Positions 34,391 through 45,260 of a DNA stretch of 64,000 nt are shown here, piece after piece. The notes beneath the pieces are model-generated. The model saw only the letters and a list, made by a program, of their open reading frames with translations, was not told the origin of the DNA and searched no databases. Where the stretch lies: NCBI GenBank assembly GCA_025642065.1, contig JAODUP010000321.1, positions 698,501 through 762,500 on the forward strand, read 5' to 3'. Made by a program: the position numbers and the translations under genes. The stretch is from Paralvinella palmiformis. Taxonomy: Eukaryota; Annelida; Polychaeta; Terebellida; Alvinellidae. Position 1 is the first letter of the stretch. Every line of letters begins with the position of its first letter.

Positions 34391-37300
34391 CATCACCACA
34401 ACCACCACTACCACTACTACTACTACTACTACTACCACCAACACCACCACCACTACCAACACCACGACCAACACCACCACCACTACGAACACCACCATCA
34501 ACACCACTACTACTACTACCACCACCACCATCACCACAACCACCACTACTACTACTACTACTACCACAACCACCATCACCACAACCACCACTACCACTAC
34601 TACTACTACTACCACCACCACCACTACCAACACCACGACCAACACCACCACCACTACCAACACCACGACCAACACGACCACCACTACCAACACCACAACC
34701 ACCACTACTACTACTACTACCACCACCACCACTACCCGTCCCTCCACCACCACCACCACCACCACCACTACTACCACCACCACTAGCTAGGACATATAGG
34801 CGATGGTCACAACTAGGACATATTGGCGATGGTCACAACTAGGACATATCGGCGATGGTCACAGCTAGGACATATCGGCGATGGTCACAACTAGGACATA
34901 TCGGCGACGGTCACAACTAGGACATATCGGCGCTGTTCACATCTAGGACATATCGGTGATGGTCACAACTAGGACATATCGGCGATGGTCACAGCTAGGA
35001 CATATTGGCGATGGTCACATCTAGGACATATCGGCGATGATCACAGCTAGGACATATTGGCGATGGTCACAGCTAGGACATATCGGCGATGGTCACATCT
35101 AGGACATATCGGCGATGATCACAGCTAGGACATATTGGCGATGGTCACAGCTAGGACATATCGGCGATGGTCACATCTAGGACATATCGGTGATGGTCAC
35201 AACTAGGACATATCGGCGATGGTCACATCTAGGACATATCGGTGATGGTCACAACTAGGACATATCGGCGATGGTCACATCTAGGACATATCGGTGATGG
35301 TCACAACTAGGACATATCGTCGATGGTCACAGCTAGGACATATTGGCGATGGTCACAGCTAGGACATGTCAGCGATGATCAAAGCTAGGACATATCGGCG
35401 ATGGTCACAGCTGGGACATATTGGCAATGGTCACAACTAGGACATATCGGCCGATGAGCGAATATACAGCGAATCGTCCCACAAGTACGAGTATGCGTTA
35501 GATTCGAACCCACAACTTGGAAGTTAGCACGGCAGATACTCTAACTACTGCGACATCAGATCGTCCTCTGACTCCCGTAGAAAGTCACTTTCTAACGTGG
35601 GATCACTCTGATTGTAAAGGCAAGGCGGATTCTGGATCAAACGATCTGATACGTTTACTACTAATGAGTAACATTATACCATGCATTGAGTTAGTAACAG
35701 AATGCTATTAAATGTTTTAAAATCCCCCCCCCCCGTTTTTCCCGTTTATTCCCCTTTTCCCCCCCCATGAGCGAGAGAGAGAGAGAGGGGGGAGGGGAGA
35801 GAGAGAGAGTGTGTGTGTGTATGAGCGAGAGAGAGAGAGAGAGAGTGTGTGTGTGTATGAGCGAGAGAGAGAGAGAGAGTGTGTGTGTGTATGTGTATGA
35901 GCGAGAGAGAGAGAGAGTGTGTGTGTGTGTGTGAGAGAGAGACAGACAGGCAGAGAGTGTCCATAAGCTATATCTTTTTTAATTCACTGACAGGTATTGT
36001 CTCGAGTCAAGGAGAGTTCTGGCGTGAACAACGTCGTCACGCCCTGCACGTACTGCGAGACTTCGGCTTTGGACGGACAATTCTTGAAGACAAAATTCTC
36101 GAAGAAGTACAATTCTTCATCACCGAATTACGTCACAACGTCAATAAACCATTTTATCCGCAGCCAACGATCCAGAAGTCGGTCGCTAATGTTATTGCCT
36201 CGGTAACACTCGGAAGGCGGATGGATTATGAAGACCCGGTGTTTATCCAATATTTAAAAATTATGAACAGAGCTTTTGAAATACTCGGAAACAGTGGAGC
36301 GATCACTACCTTCCCCTTTCTCAGGTAATGATTGTCTTGTCAGTTTGTAGGTTCGTAGGTTCACAGCGTGCACTACGCTCTGGCTTAGGGTATACATACA
36401 CAATAGACCCATTGCATGATGACGTCAAAAATCAAAACAAACAGGTGCGCTTTGCATTGTGGGATTTATGGGGGGAGGTTCCGTGATAATCCTGCCATTT
36501 TAACCTAAAACGTCAATGTTCCGGATCTGTTATAATCATGCCAAAAACAAACTCCTGCGTACCATATTGTCATGCTACTAGTAAGCAATATAAACATTTA
36601 AGTTGGCATGTGTTGGCCGCGGGATGAAATGCTGAGAAAACGTTGGGTAGTTTTAATTCAAAATGACAATCTGCGAGTCATATTTTTATAATTACAGTGT
36701 CAGTGTAAGGATTGACTGAAACAGTGAAAGGCGCAAATAAAGTGTAATTTATCAATATTATTATCCATCAGATCATAGATAATAATATTATAAATAAAGT
36801 GTAATTTTTTATTATATCCAAAATAATAAATTAAATTTACCAATATACGGATCATTTTTTCTTTTTTTCGTTAAATATAATTTTAGTGTGATTTACTTGA
36901 AACCCCATTTTAACAGTCTTTGGTATGTGCAGTGAAATTATTGTACATGGTTTACAATTTTAAAAATTTATATTTTTACAATGACGGACAATTAGCATAT
37001 AGTTATAATCTGATTTTCAGTTTTGGAATACAGTTTTTTAACAGTGCCGGCTTTTTCGGTGTCAGATTATAACAGATCCGGAACATTGAGGTTTAAGGTT
37101 AAAATGGCGGGAATATTACGGTATTATCGCCCGCGGACCCCCTATAAATCCCACAATGCAAAGCGCGGCTGGTTTGTTTTGGTTTGTGACGTCATCGAGT
37201 TTCGGGCTTATTGAAAGTAAATGCTTTATGGTAATGTTTTCCAAAACAGCTACATAACTTACGTTATATTCTTCTACCCTATTCCCCACTTCCGGTGACG

Positions 37301-40145
37301 TTATGATACGACAGAGGACCGTAAGCAAGTTAGCTAAATGAAGGAGGCAAGCACTAGAAGTGTGTTTTAGACGCGGTTAACTCTCCTTCTACGAGAAGTA
37401 AATCTGTTCACTTAAAAGGTAAATATATGCGGAGATATGACAACAGCCATAGGCACGATTCTTTTCAAAATTTATTTCATAATACTTTGACATTAGTTTA
37501 ATATAAACTTAGAAAAATAACTACTGGAGAGAATGGCGTTCTGATCTGCAACATCTTACTTGCTAAATTTAATCGATTTGTTGAGATGATGCTGCACAAG
37601 ACAAGTTTACACAATTTTTGTGCACTGTAAATGCATCTTGTGTAAACTGTTCTTGACATGCTGTTCTGCGTTTCTCTAGGAAAGTGGAACGTGTGACTAG
37701 TTATAGTATGTGCCGCTAGATGGCAGCGATTTTTTAATATATTAAAAAGAAATCGTTCCAAATCTGTGCCGTACACCCAGCTGAAAATAAGGTGTTTTAT
37801 GTAGTAGTTCAAAACAATTGTTGGGTTGTGCTAAAAAATGTTGGTCTGAAAATATGAAATTTATGAAAATACATAAATATGTCGGAGGAGAAAGCTCTTC
37901 AGAATTTCAGAGAAGGCAGCTGCCTCCTCTACCTCAATGGTAGCAATGGCATTGCGTCATAATCAAATCATATGGTGATTGTGCGTTTAGTGTTGCAGCC
38001 CCTACTTTGTGTATTAGGTTGTCGGCAGATATTGGAAATGCGTCGTCTCTTGAATGTTTTTAATCTGTTCTAAAACACACCTGTTCAATCTCGCTTTCAC
38101 AGATAACTAATACTTACCTTTTAAATCTGTTATAGGGTTTTTACAGAAATATTATTTGGTGTATTATTATATTACACACTATTTGTACAGCACCTGTTAG
38201 TAAGGGCGCTTTATTAAATATACATTATTATTATTATTATTATTATAAACGTATATACCACATCAGAGCTAGGAATGGCCATAGATTTCTAACCCAGCTG
38301 AATATTGTAATTCTGCTGGATGAAACATGTCAGGCTTTTATGGCAATATGTGTTAACGGTAACCGGTTAGACAGGGAGGGCGTTTCCCACTCTAAAATAG
38401 CCACCAATCAAATGACGTTAACTTGCATCTATCTACCAACTAGAGTGGCGCAGCCTAGTGAAAGAAAAAAGAACTAGAAGATAAACAATTTAATCTGAAC
38501 CCCAAAATGTTTCGTTTACTATTGTCGTCACTTTTTTTTATGACATTGATGATGTAAATAGATTATAGAAGGTGTTCGGATCTGTAATGAGTCGATAAAG
38601 TATCACTCAAAAAGCTATACATTTCTACCAATCACAGATATCTACCCGGTGATTGGTTTCATGTTAAGCAGCTGAAGTGTGATGTTGAATACATGAACCT
38701 AGAATATGCTCGCATGGTTGAGGAGCATAAAGAGACGGCGAATGACGACGAAGAAGCGACAGATTTCATCAGCGCTTATCTGAAGAAGATGAAGGATGAA
38801 AGAGGAAATAAATCGTCTTCTTTCTCCGGTACAAGTCGAGAAAGAAAAGCTGTCTGACGATCAATGAAAAGCATTATTTTATCTGAATGAAAACACTAGG
38901 TCAATCGGTCACCCACTCGCACGCACGCACGCACACATCTACTCATTCCCCTTGCTGTCATGGTCTAATGTGATTCTGTCATTCTCAGCTGGGTGTTGTT
39001 GACCACTCTGATAGCATTGACCACAGACTACTACCACCACCTGAGTACGAATCCCGGCGTGGGCATATTTGAAGGGTGTTTCATCTTTGACTTCGTTTCA
39101 TTACCTTCGGAGGTCACTCGGCCCATGTGCACAAAAGTGGCCGTAAAACAACAATCATCTCTGATAATACGTCTGTTTTGGTGTCCCTTTCTGCGATTAA
39201 AATAACAAGTCGAAAGACTATGGTTCTTCAGTGTGTTAAATGTTTGCTGAAATTAATGGAAGCTTTGTTTATCCACAGAAAGGCAGCTAATCGGGATGAT
39301 CGGAGATCTTTTCGGGGTCGGGACCGAAACAACAACAACCACGCTCACTTGGGCAATACTCTACATGTCGCTAAATTGTGAGAGCCAGGATCGCTGTCAG
39401 GTGGAACTGGACGGCGTCATCGGAGAGGATCTCGTACCAAGGATGTATCACCGCGCCCTACTGCCGTTCACTGAAGCGTGTCTGTTGGAGATCCAGCGTC
39501 TTGGCGACATCGTACCACTAGGCGTACCGCACGCCGTGACGGATGATGTACACTTCAGGGGTTATTTCATTCCGAAAGGAACAATGATCCTGGCCAATAT
39601 GTACGGCCTGCATGCAGATCCCGATCTTTGGTCGGAGCCGGAGACGTTCAACCCGGATCGGTTTCTTAGCGACGACGGCAAGATTGTTAACAAAGAACAG
39701 CTGATGCCTTTCTCTATTGGTGAGGGGTGTTTGTTAATTACGCGATAGTCAACAAAAAATAATAATAATTTAAATCCCGATGAATTGGTCAAGGGTTTTC
39801 TGTGTTCCAAGGTCAATAATGTGAATCCAGCCAGTTGTATCTTCTATTGGTATGCGGTTTGGGTTAACTATAAGAATATTAGTTATAGGCGTATTTGTAT
39901 ATATCTGTATCGAAACCAAGAAGAAAAAAATAAAATATTAATATTTCGATATTCCAGGAAAAAGAGTGTGTCTGGGAGAGAGTCTAGCTACAATGGAGCT
40001 GTTTCTTTACTTTACATCAATGATGTAAAATTATCATTTTCGGGTTGTACCTGGCTATCTCTTACCGAACACCTGGGGACAATTAGCTATCATCAACATA
40101 CCGAAACCATTCCATATCATGATGGATGTAAGAAATGTCAACTAA
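33282..40145 (+). CDS. cytochrome P450, CYP2-like, with in-frame nonsense codon
   Basis: Exons 33282-33627, 35994-36324, 38638-38828, 39279-39719 and 39958-40145 are all GT-AG and in phase. The frame has 498 codons before the natural stop, normal for CYP2. Features: signal anchor at about 11-27, hinge LPPGPWTLPLIG (33-44), C-helix WREQR (125-129), I-helix GVGTETT (302-308), K-helix EIQR (360-363), PDRF (415-418), and heme loop FSIGKRVCLGE with ligand Cys441. Such enzymes are ER-bound monooxygenases; the substrate is unknown. Codon 460 is TAA (40026-40028). The same frame then continues 38 more residues with a normal CYP2 end (PNTWGQLAIINIPKPFHI) to TAA at 40143. This suggests a recent C-to-T change, a null allele or a base error. 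Five coding exons are placed; a 23-bp array starts right after the stop. Confidence 0.9.
34356..34786. repeat. ACN trinucleotide array in P450 intron 1
   Basis: About 430 bp of ACT, ACC and ACA triplets with rare ATC or ACG. It reads as poly-Thr on + and poly-Val on -, so the ORFs here are artefacts. Confidence 0.95.
34789..35455. repeat. 26-bp minisatellite in P450 intron 1 (about 25 copies)
   Basis: The unit contains ACATATCGGCGATGGTCACA then GCTAGG, with variants AGCTAGG/AACTAGG/ATCTAGG and ATATTGG. It abuts the ACN array directly. A higher-order pattern of alternating AGC, AAC and ATC variants is visible in the middle. Confidence 0.95.
35490..35572 (-). repeat. tRNA-like head of a SINE (reverse strand)
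   Basis: Read on the - strand: GTCGCAGTAGTTAGAGTATC (box A region) and, about 30 nt later, TGTGGGTTCGAATCTAACGC (box B). No full SINE body was traced. It follows the 26-bp array. Confidence 0.5.
35766..35955. repeat. (GA)n/(GT)n composite array before P450 exon 2
   Basis: Four blocks of ATGAGCG-(AG)n-(TG)n follow one another, ending about 40 bp before the acceptor at 35993. Confidence 0.9.
36402..37212. mobile_element. long-TIR MITE carrying CRE sites (copy 2), in P450 intron
   Basis: This copy has the same ends as 27483-28243: AATAGACCCATTGCATGATG at left and, inverted, AATAAGCCCGAAACTCGATG at right, each followed by ACGTCA. The internal sequence is largely shared but carries an extra AT-rich segment near 36780-36900. 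It sits in the 36325-38637 intron of the P450 gene. Confidence 0.85.
37213..38637. other. P450 intron, rest
   Basis: No exon is seen. The stretch includes an imperfect hairpin (AAGACAAGTTTACACAA near 37598 against TTGTGTAAACTGTTCTT near 37638), a CTCF-like motif and an (ATT)n run at about 38228-38247. Confidence 0.4.
37713..37728 (+). promoter_or_regulatory. CTCF-like motif
   Basis: CCGCTAGATGGCAGCG fits the bilaterian CTCF core (CCASYAGRKGGCRS) apart from one position. It lies in a P450 intron; occupancy is unknown. Confidence 0.3.
38995..39165 (+). repeat. tRNA-derived SINE (family A) in P450 intron
   Basis: GAGTACGAATCCCGGCGTGG (box B), GAAGGGTGTTTCATC and CCATGTGCACAAAAGTGGCC give the family A order. 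The box A part is degraded. It lies in the 38829-39278 intron. Confidence 0.8.
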
Positions 40146-40147
40146 TC

Positions 40148-42190
40148 CGGTTATGTTATAATTACTGTATTACTGGGTGGTTATGTTCTATATAACTGGG
40201 TGGTTATGTTCTGTATTACTGGGTGTTATGTTCTGTATTACTGGGTGGTTATGTTCTGTATTACTACTGGGTGTTATGTTCTGTATTACTGGGTGCTTAT
40301 GTTCTGTATTACTGGGTGGTTATGTTCTGTATTACTGGGTGGTTATGTTCTGTATTACTGGGTGTTATGTTCAGTATAACTGGGTGGTTATGTTCTATAT
40401 AACTGGGTGCTTATGTTCTGTATTACTGGGTGGTTATGTTCTGTATTACTGGGTGGTTATGTTCTGTATTACTGGGTGGTTATGTTCTGTATTACTGGGT
40501 GGTTATGTTCTGTATTACTGGGTGGTTATGTTCTGTATTACTGGGTGGTTATGTTCTGTATTACTGGGTGTTATGTTCGTATACTGGGTGGTTATGTTCT
40601 GTATTAACTGGGTGGTTATGTTCTGTATTACTGGGTGTTATGTTCTGTATTATACTGGGTGGTTATGTTCTGTATTACTGGGTGGTTATGTTCTGTATTA
40701 CTACTGGGTGGTTATGTTCTGTATTACTGGGTGGTTATGTTCTGTATTACTACTGGGTGGTTATGTTCTGTATTACTGGGTGGTTATGTTCTGTATTACT
40801 ACTGGGTGGTTATGTTCTGTATTACTGGGTGTTATGTTCTGTATTACTGGGTGGTTATGTTCGGTATTACTGGGTGTTATGTTCTGTATTATACTGGGTG
40901 GTTATGTTCTGTATTACTGGGTGGTTATGTTCTGTATTACTGGGTGGTTATGTTCTGTATTACTGGGTGGTTATGTTCTGTATTACTGGGTGGTTATGTT
41001 CTGTATTACTGGGTGGTTATGTTCTGTATTACTGGGTGCTTATGTTCTGTATTACTGGGTGGTTATGTTCTGTATTACTACTGGGTGCTTATGTTCTGTA
41101 TTACTGGGTGGTTATGTTCTGTATTACTGGGTGCTTATGTTCTGTATTACTGGGTGGTTATGTTCTGTATTACTACTGGGTGGTTATGTTCTGTATTACT
41201 GGGTGGTTATGTTCTGTATTAACTGGGTGGTTATGTTCTGTATTACTGGGTGGTTATGTTCTGTATTACTGGGTGGTTATGTTCTGTATTACTGGGTGGT
41301 TATGTTCTGTATTACTGGGTGGTTATGTTCTGTATTACTGGGTGGTTATGTTCTGTATTACTGGGTGCTTATGTTCTGTATTACTGGGTGCTTATGTTCT
41401 GTATTACTTGGGTGGTTATGTTCTGTATTACTGGGTGGTTATGTTCTGTATTACTGGGTGGTTATGTTCTGTATTACTGGGTGGTTATGTTCTGTATTAC
41501 TGGGTGGTTATGTTCTGTATTACTGGGTGTTATGTTCTGTATTACTGGGTGGTTATGTTCTGTATTACTGGGTGGTTATGTTCTGTATTACTACTGGGTG
41601 GTTATGTTCTGTATTACTAGGGTGGTTATGTTCTGTATTACTGGGTGGTTATGTTCTGTATTACTGGGTGGTTATGTTCTGTATTACTACTGGGTGGTTA
41701 TGTTCTGTATTACTGGGTGGTTATGTTCTGTATTACTTGGGTGGTTATGTTCTGTATTACTGGGTGGTTATGTTCTGTATTACTACTGGGTGGTTATGTT
41801 CTGTATTACTGGGTGGTTATGTTCTGTATTACTGGGTGATTATTTCTGTATTACTGGGTGTTATGTTCTGTATTACTGGGTGGTTATGTTCGGTATTACT
41901 GGGTGATTATTTCTGTATTACTGGGTGTTATGTTCGGTATTACTGGGTGTTATGTTCTGTATTACTACTGGGTGGTTATGTTCTGTATTACTGGGTGGTT
42001 ATGTTCTGTATTACTGGGTGGTTATGTTCTGTATTACTGGGTGGTTATGTTCTGTATTACTGGGTGATTATTTCTGTATTACTGGGTGTTATGTTCGGTA
42101 TTACTGGGGGGTTATGTTCTGTATTACTGGGTGTTATGTTCTGTATTACTGGGTGGTTATGTTCGGTATTACTGGGTGGTTATGTCTAGA
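40148..42190. repeat. 23-bp tandem array directly after the P450 stop (about 88 units)
   Basis: The unit is GGTGGTTATGTTCTGTATTA then CTG. Variants are 22 bp (GGTGTTATG), 24 bp (an extra A or T) and 26 bp (an extra ACT). The first recognisable unit begins 2 nt after the natural P450 stop at 40143-40145, so the array forms the start of the 3' UTR. Because 23 is not a multiple of three, one ORF cycles through all frames, and the 670-codon hydrophobic ORF here is an artefact. Confidence 0.95.
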
Positions 42191-42700
42191 TAAATCGTCT
42201 CTACAATATAACCGGGTGGTTATTTATAGATATCGGCAGAATCGCACATCACTCATACCATCCTTACAATACAAGAGTACCGTTTGTATGACCAAATGTT
42301 ATTTATTATACAAACTTTACATGTTATACGAGTTATACGAGTATTGTAACACTCTAGATGTATCATTCATACAATATAACGTTCGGGTTCTATCATTCGT
42401 ACACTGTATTCATATTATAAGTTATATTTATACAAAGTCCACATCCTATACATCATTTATACAATCTGTGATACTCTATGTTTCATCTCTACGTTATATT
42501 ACGATGTTGTATCTACTCTGGAGTATTGTACTCTTGGCGTATCACCAGTTACAGTATAGCACGATTTATGTATCTGCTCTACAGTATTTCACGCTGGTTG
42601 TTTCAGATCTACAGTATTTCACGCTGGTTGTTTCAGATCTACAGTATTTCACGCTGGTTGTTTCAGATCTACAGTTTATCGCACTAGATGTGTCAATAAT
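42191..42700. repeat. degraded right edge of the array, with a 30-bp sub-repeat
   Basis: Units after 42190 are recognisable only loosely (TACAATATAACCGGGTGGTT, ACAGTATAGCACGATT). A fresh 30-bp repeat (TCTACAGTATTTCACGCTGG then TTGTTTCAGA) occurs three and a half times from 42578 to about 42690. Confidence 0.7.
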
Positions 42701-43095
42701 GATAATAATAATAATTACAAAACTTATATTGCCCCCAATATCCTCGAAAAGAATCGAGCTCAGTGGCGTACCTAGTACAAGGGGTCATCTAGTACAAGGA
42801 GTTGGGCAAACTCATAGTCCAGGTACAATGCTAATGTCATCAACAAATGATCAGATGGAGTGAAACTACACATACTAATGAAAATAGACTGCACCTTGTT
42901 AGAACTATTAAACATCTGATGAAAACTAATTATGAAAACTCGAAGGAACATTCGGCATCTCTTGATAAACGATGATACATTTTAACGACAATTAGACGAA
43001 TTGGTGATTTAATGTTATATTTAATGGTTGTTCGGTTTATAAAAATCACGCATCAGGTTCACGGAAACTTTAGTATTGGAATTTAGCTAATACTG
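42701..43095. other. gene-free DNA
   Basis: No feature is supported. GTACAAGGGGTCATCTAG and GTACAAGGAGTTGGG are neighbouring short repeats at about 42775-42806. Confidence 0.35.
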
Positions 43096-43239
43096 GTCTT
43101 AGGATTGATGATTGATGCTTTACGGCTACCTTTGTGCACGTGATAAGCTAAATGGACCAAGCGTGCTCCAAAGGTAATGAAGCAACGTCAAAGATGAAAC
43201 ACCCATCAAATATGCCCATGCCGAGATTCGAACTCAGGT

Positions 43240-43241
<2 letters not shown>
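43096..43241 (-). repeat. SINE family A, reverse, truncated by (TA)n
   Basis: TTTACGGCTACCTTTGTGCA through GAGATTCGAACTCAGGTGG is the family in reverse. The box A half is missing; the (TA)n tract starts at that point. Confidence 0.75.

Positions 43242-43290
<49 letters not shown>
43242..43290. repeat. (TA)n microsatellite
   Basis: An uninterrupted TA run of 49 bp, the longest in the window. Confidence 0.95.
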
Positions 43291-43293
<3 letters not shown>

Positions 43294-44531
43294 CAATACA
43301 TACACGGGCACACATACATTATTAACATAGAGTCAACTTTTAATACAATTACTGTACAGTCACTTATTTTTAACCCGCAATTCAACAGTCCGGTCACATT
43401 GTAGTGTGCATGATATTTGAAGAGAACCAATCAGACACTTGTAAAATGCGACAATAATCCGGTCATTCGTACTCCCATTTCCGGCAGATCACATTGAGAA
43501 CGAAATGCGCACAATAAAGACATGCCATTCAACATAATCTTTCCAGCCATTCTTAATTTATGATAACAAATATGAAGAAATACCAATTTAGTGTCGCCAA
43601 TTTCCGGTTATTACTAATGTTACTAGTACTACGTCACTAGCACTACGTCACTAGCACTACGAGTAGTAAATACGATCTTTGTTTTATTTTGTGTAGTAAT
43701 CAGAGCGATATTATGACGATTTTATGAACCCGGTGTTCTGTTAAATCTCAAAGTATTTTAACCAGAATGAGTAAATTATCAAGCAGAATCAATAAAACAT
43801 TATTAATGGTTGATCTTTTTGGCATTGATTGAGTGATTGGTTGATTGGGACAAATCATTCAGAAATCCGGGTGACTCATTAATCTTCCCGACTCGCGCGC
43901 ACACACATACACACACACACGCACATACACACACATTGATAGAAGAGACATGACTGAAAAGCTATGGCGGGGTTTTAGTTTTATGTTCTGAAGTGTATAA
44001 CTTTGACATTGTCCCTTCTAGCTCCCAAATCCAAACTTTTACACGAACTTTGAAAACTTTCCTGTGATAATATTAATATTCCAAACTCTACATCATTAAC
44101 TATTGAAACTCGCATTAAATCATGCTAGTAGTAGTAGTAAATATATTACTTCGGTAATATGATGATAAACCTGGATTTGTAAACACAGCAGCATCAGTAA
44201 ATGAATGTAAACAACACAGAAGCAGTTCTTATAGTCACATAATGCGCGTGTCCTCTGTCATAATATAACATAAATCTATCTGTGATGTCTTTATTTAACT
44301 TTAAAAAAAAATACAATTCAACAAAACGGTAAAATAATATATAAATGAACCGACAATAAAGTGTATAGGAACCGTGTCCTACGGTACGTTTATAGACCAC
44401 TAAGATCATTATTAGCCCCATTTAATGAAGATTTAGCCGATCAGTTGAAGGAACCACAAGTGAACACTAACAATTATTAACGTTACTAAAAGTATACTTA
44501 TCATCAAAATATGTTATATTTCCATTGCTTG
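43291..44531. other. gene-free DNA
   Basis: No exon or RNA gene is seen. ACTACGTCACTAGCACTACG is a short local repeat near 43630, and a (CA)n run lies at about 43902-43936. Confidence 0.4.
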
Positions 44532-44697
<166 letters not shown>

Positions 44698-44931
44698 CGG
44701 TTTAAACACTCACAACCCAGACCTGTTAAGGTAAACACAAAAAGGACACTCAACGGACCGTATCCAGATGTCAACAATGCAATAGGATCATTTTATTTTG
44801 TCATAACATATTTTCGCAAAACTGACATGTAAATTATAACACCACATTACAAATACAAACCATCAGGGAGTAATATACTTTTGTGAGTATGGCACAAATA
44901 ACAATAACAAATTGTTCTACAATACTAATCT

Positions 44932-44988
44932 CGACCCATTTAGCCTACCATATACACAAAAGTGGCCGTAAAACATCAATCAATCATC
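44932..44988 (+). repeat. SINE family A tail fragment
   Basis: CCCATTTAGCCTACCATATA, CACAAAAGTGGCCGTAAAAC and ATCAATCAATC match only the 3' end of the family. Confidence 0.65.
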
Positions 44989-45104
44989 ATCAACAACATC
45001 ATCCTCTAAAATACTAAACGTCAACTTACAAAATATATTAAATAGTGTAACCTAAAAGATGAGCAATGTCAAAAGGAGAATGGAGGTTTTAGCTCAGGTT
45101 TAAA

Positions 45105-45260
45105 CTCTTCAAGCTCGTCTAATATCCTCCAACAATCTGTTGCACAAAGTGGGCACTGCAAGGGTAATCAGGTAATCACTATATTACTTGAGATAACACA
45201 CGGTTACCAGCAAATGATATCTGACTGGGTGACCCGAGTATATGGGATGACTTTCTAATG
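45105..45260. repeat. diverged dispersed repeat, also at 21770-21980
   Basis: CAACAATCTGTTGCACAAAG and ATCTGACTGGGTGACCCGAG then TATATGGGATGA pair with the 21770-21980 copy. Confidence 0.45.

Noticed and set aside
34155..34790. Thr-rich and Val-rich ORFs
   Set aside because: They come from the ACN trinucleotide array inside a P450 intron.
34789..35455. CRISPR-like array
   Set aside because: Units are directly adjacent with no spacers, and the setting is a eukaryotic intron.
40177..42189. 670-codon hydrophobic ORF (MFCITGWLCSVLLGG-type repeats)
   Set aside because: It is the 23-bp array read through. A 23-bp unit without stops cycles through all frames, so length is no evidence of coding.
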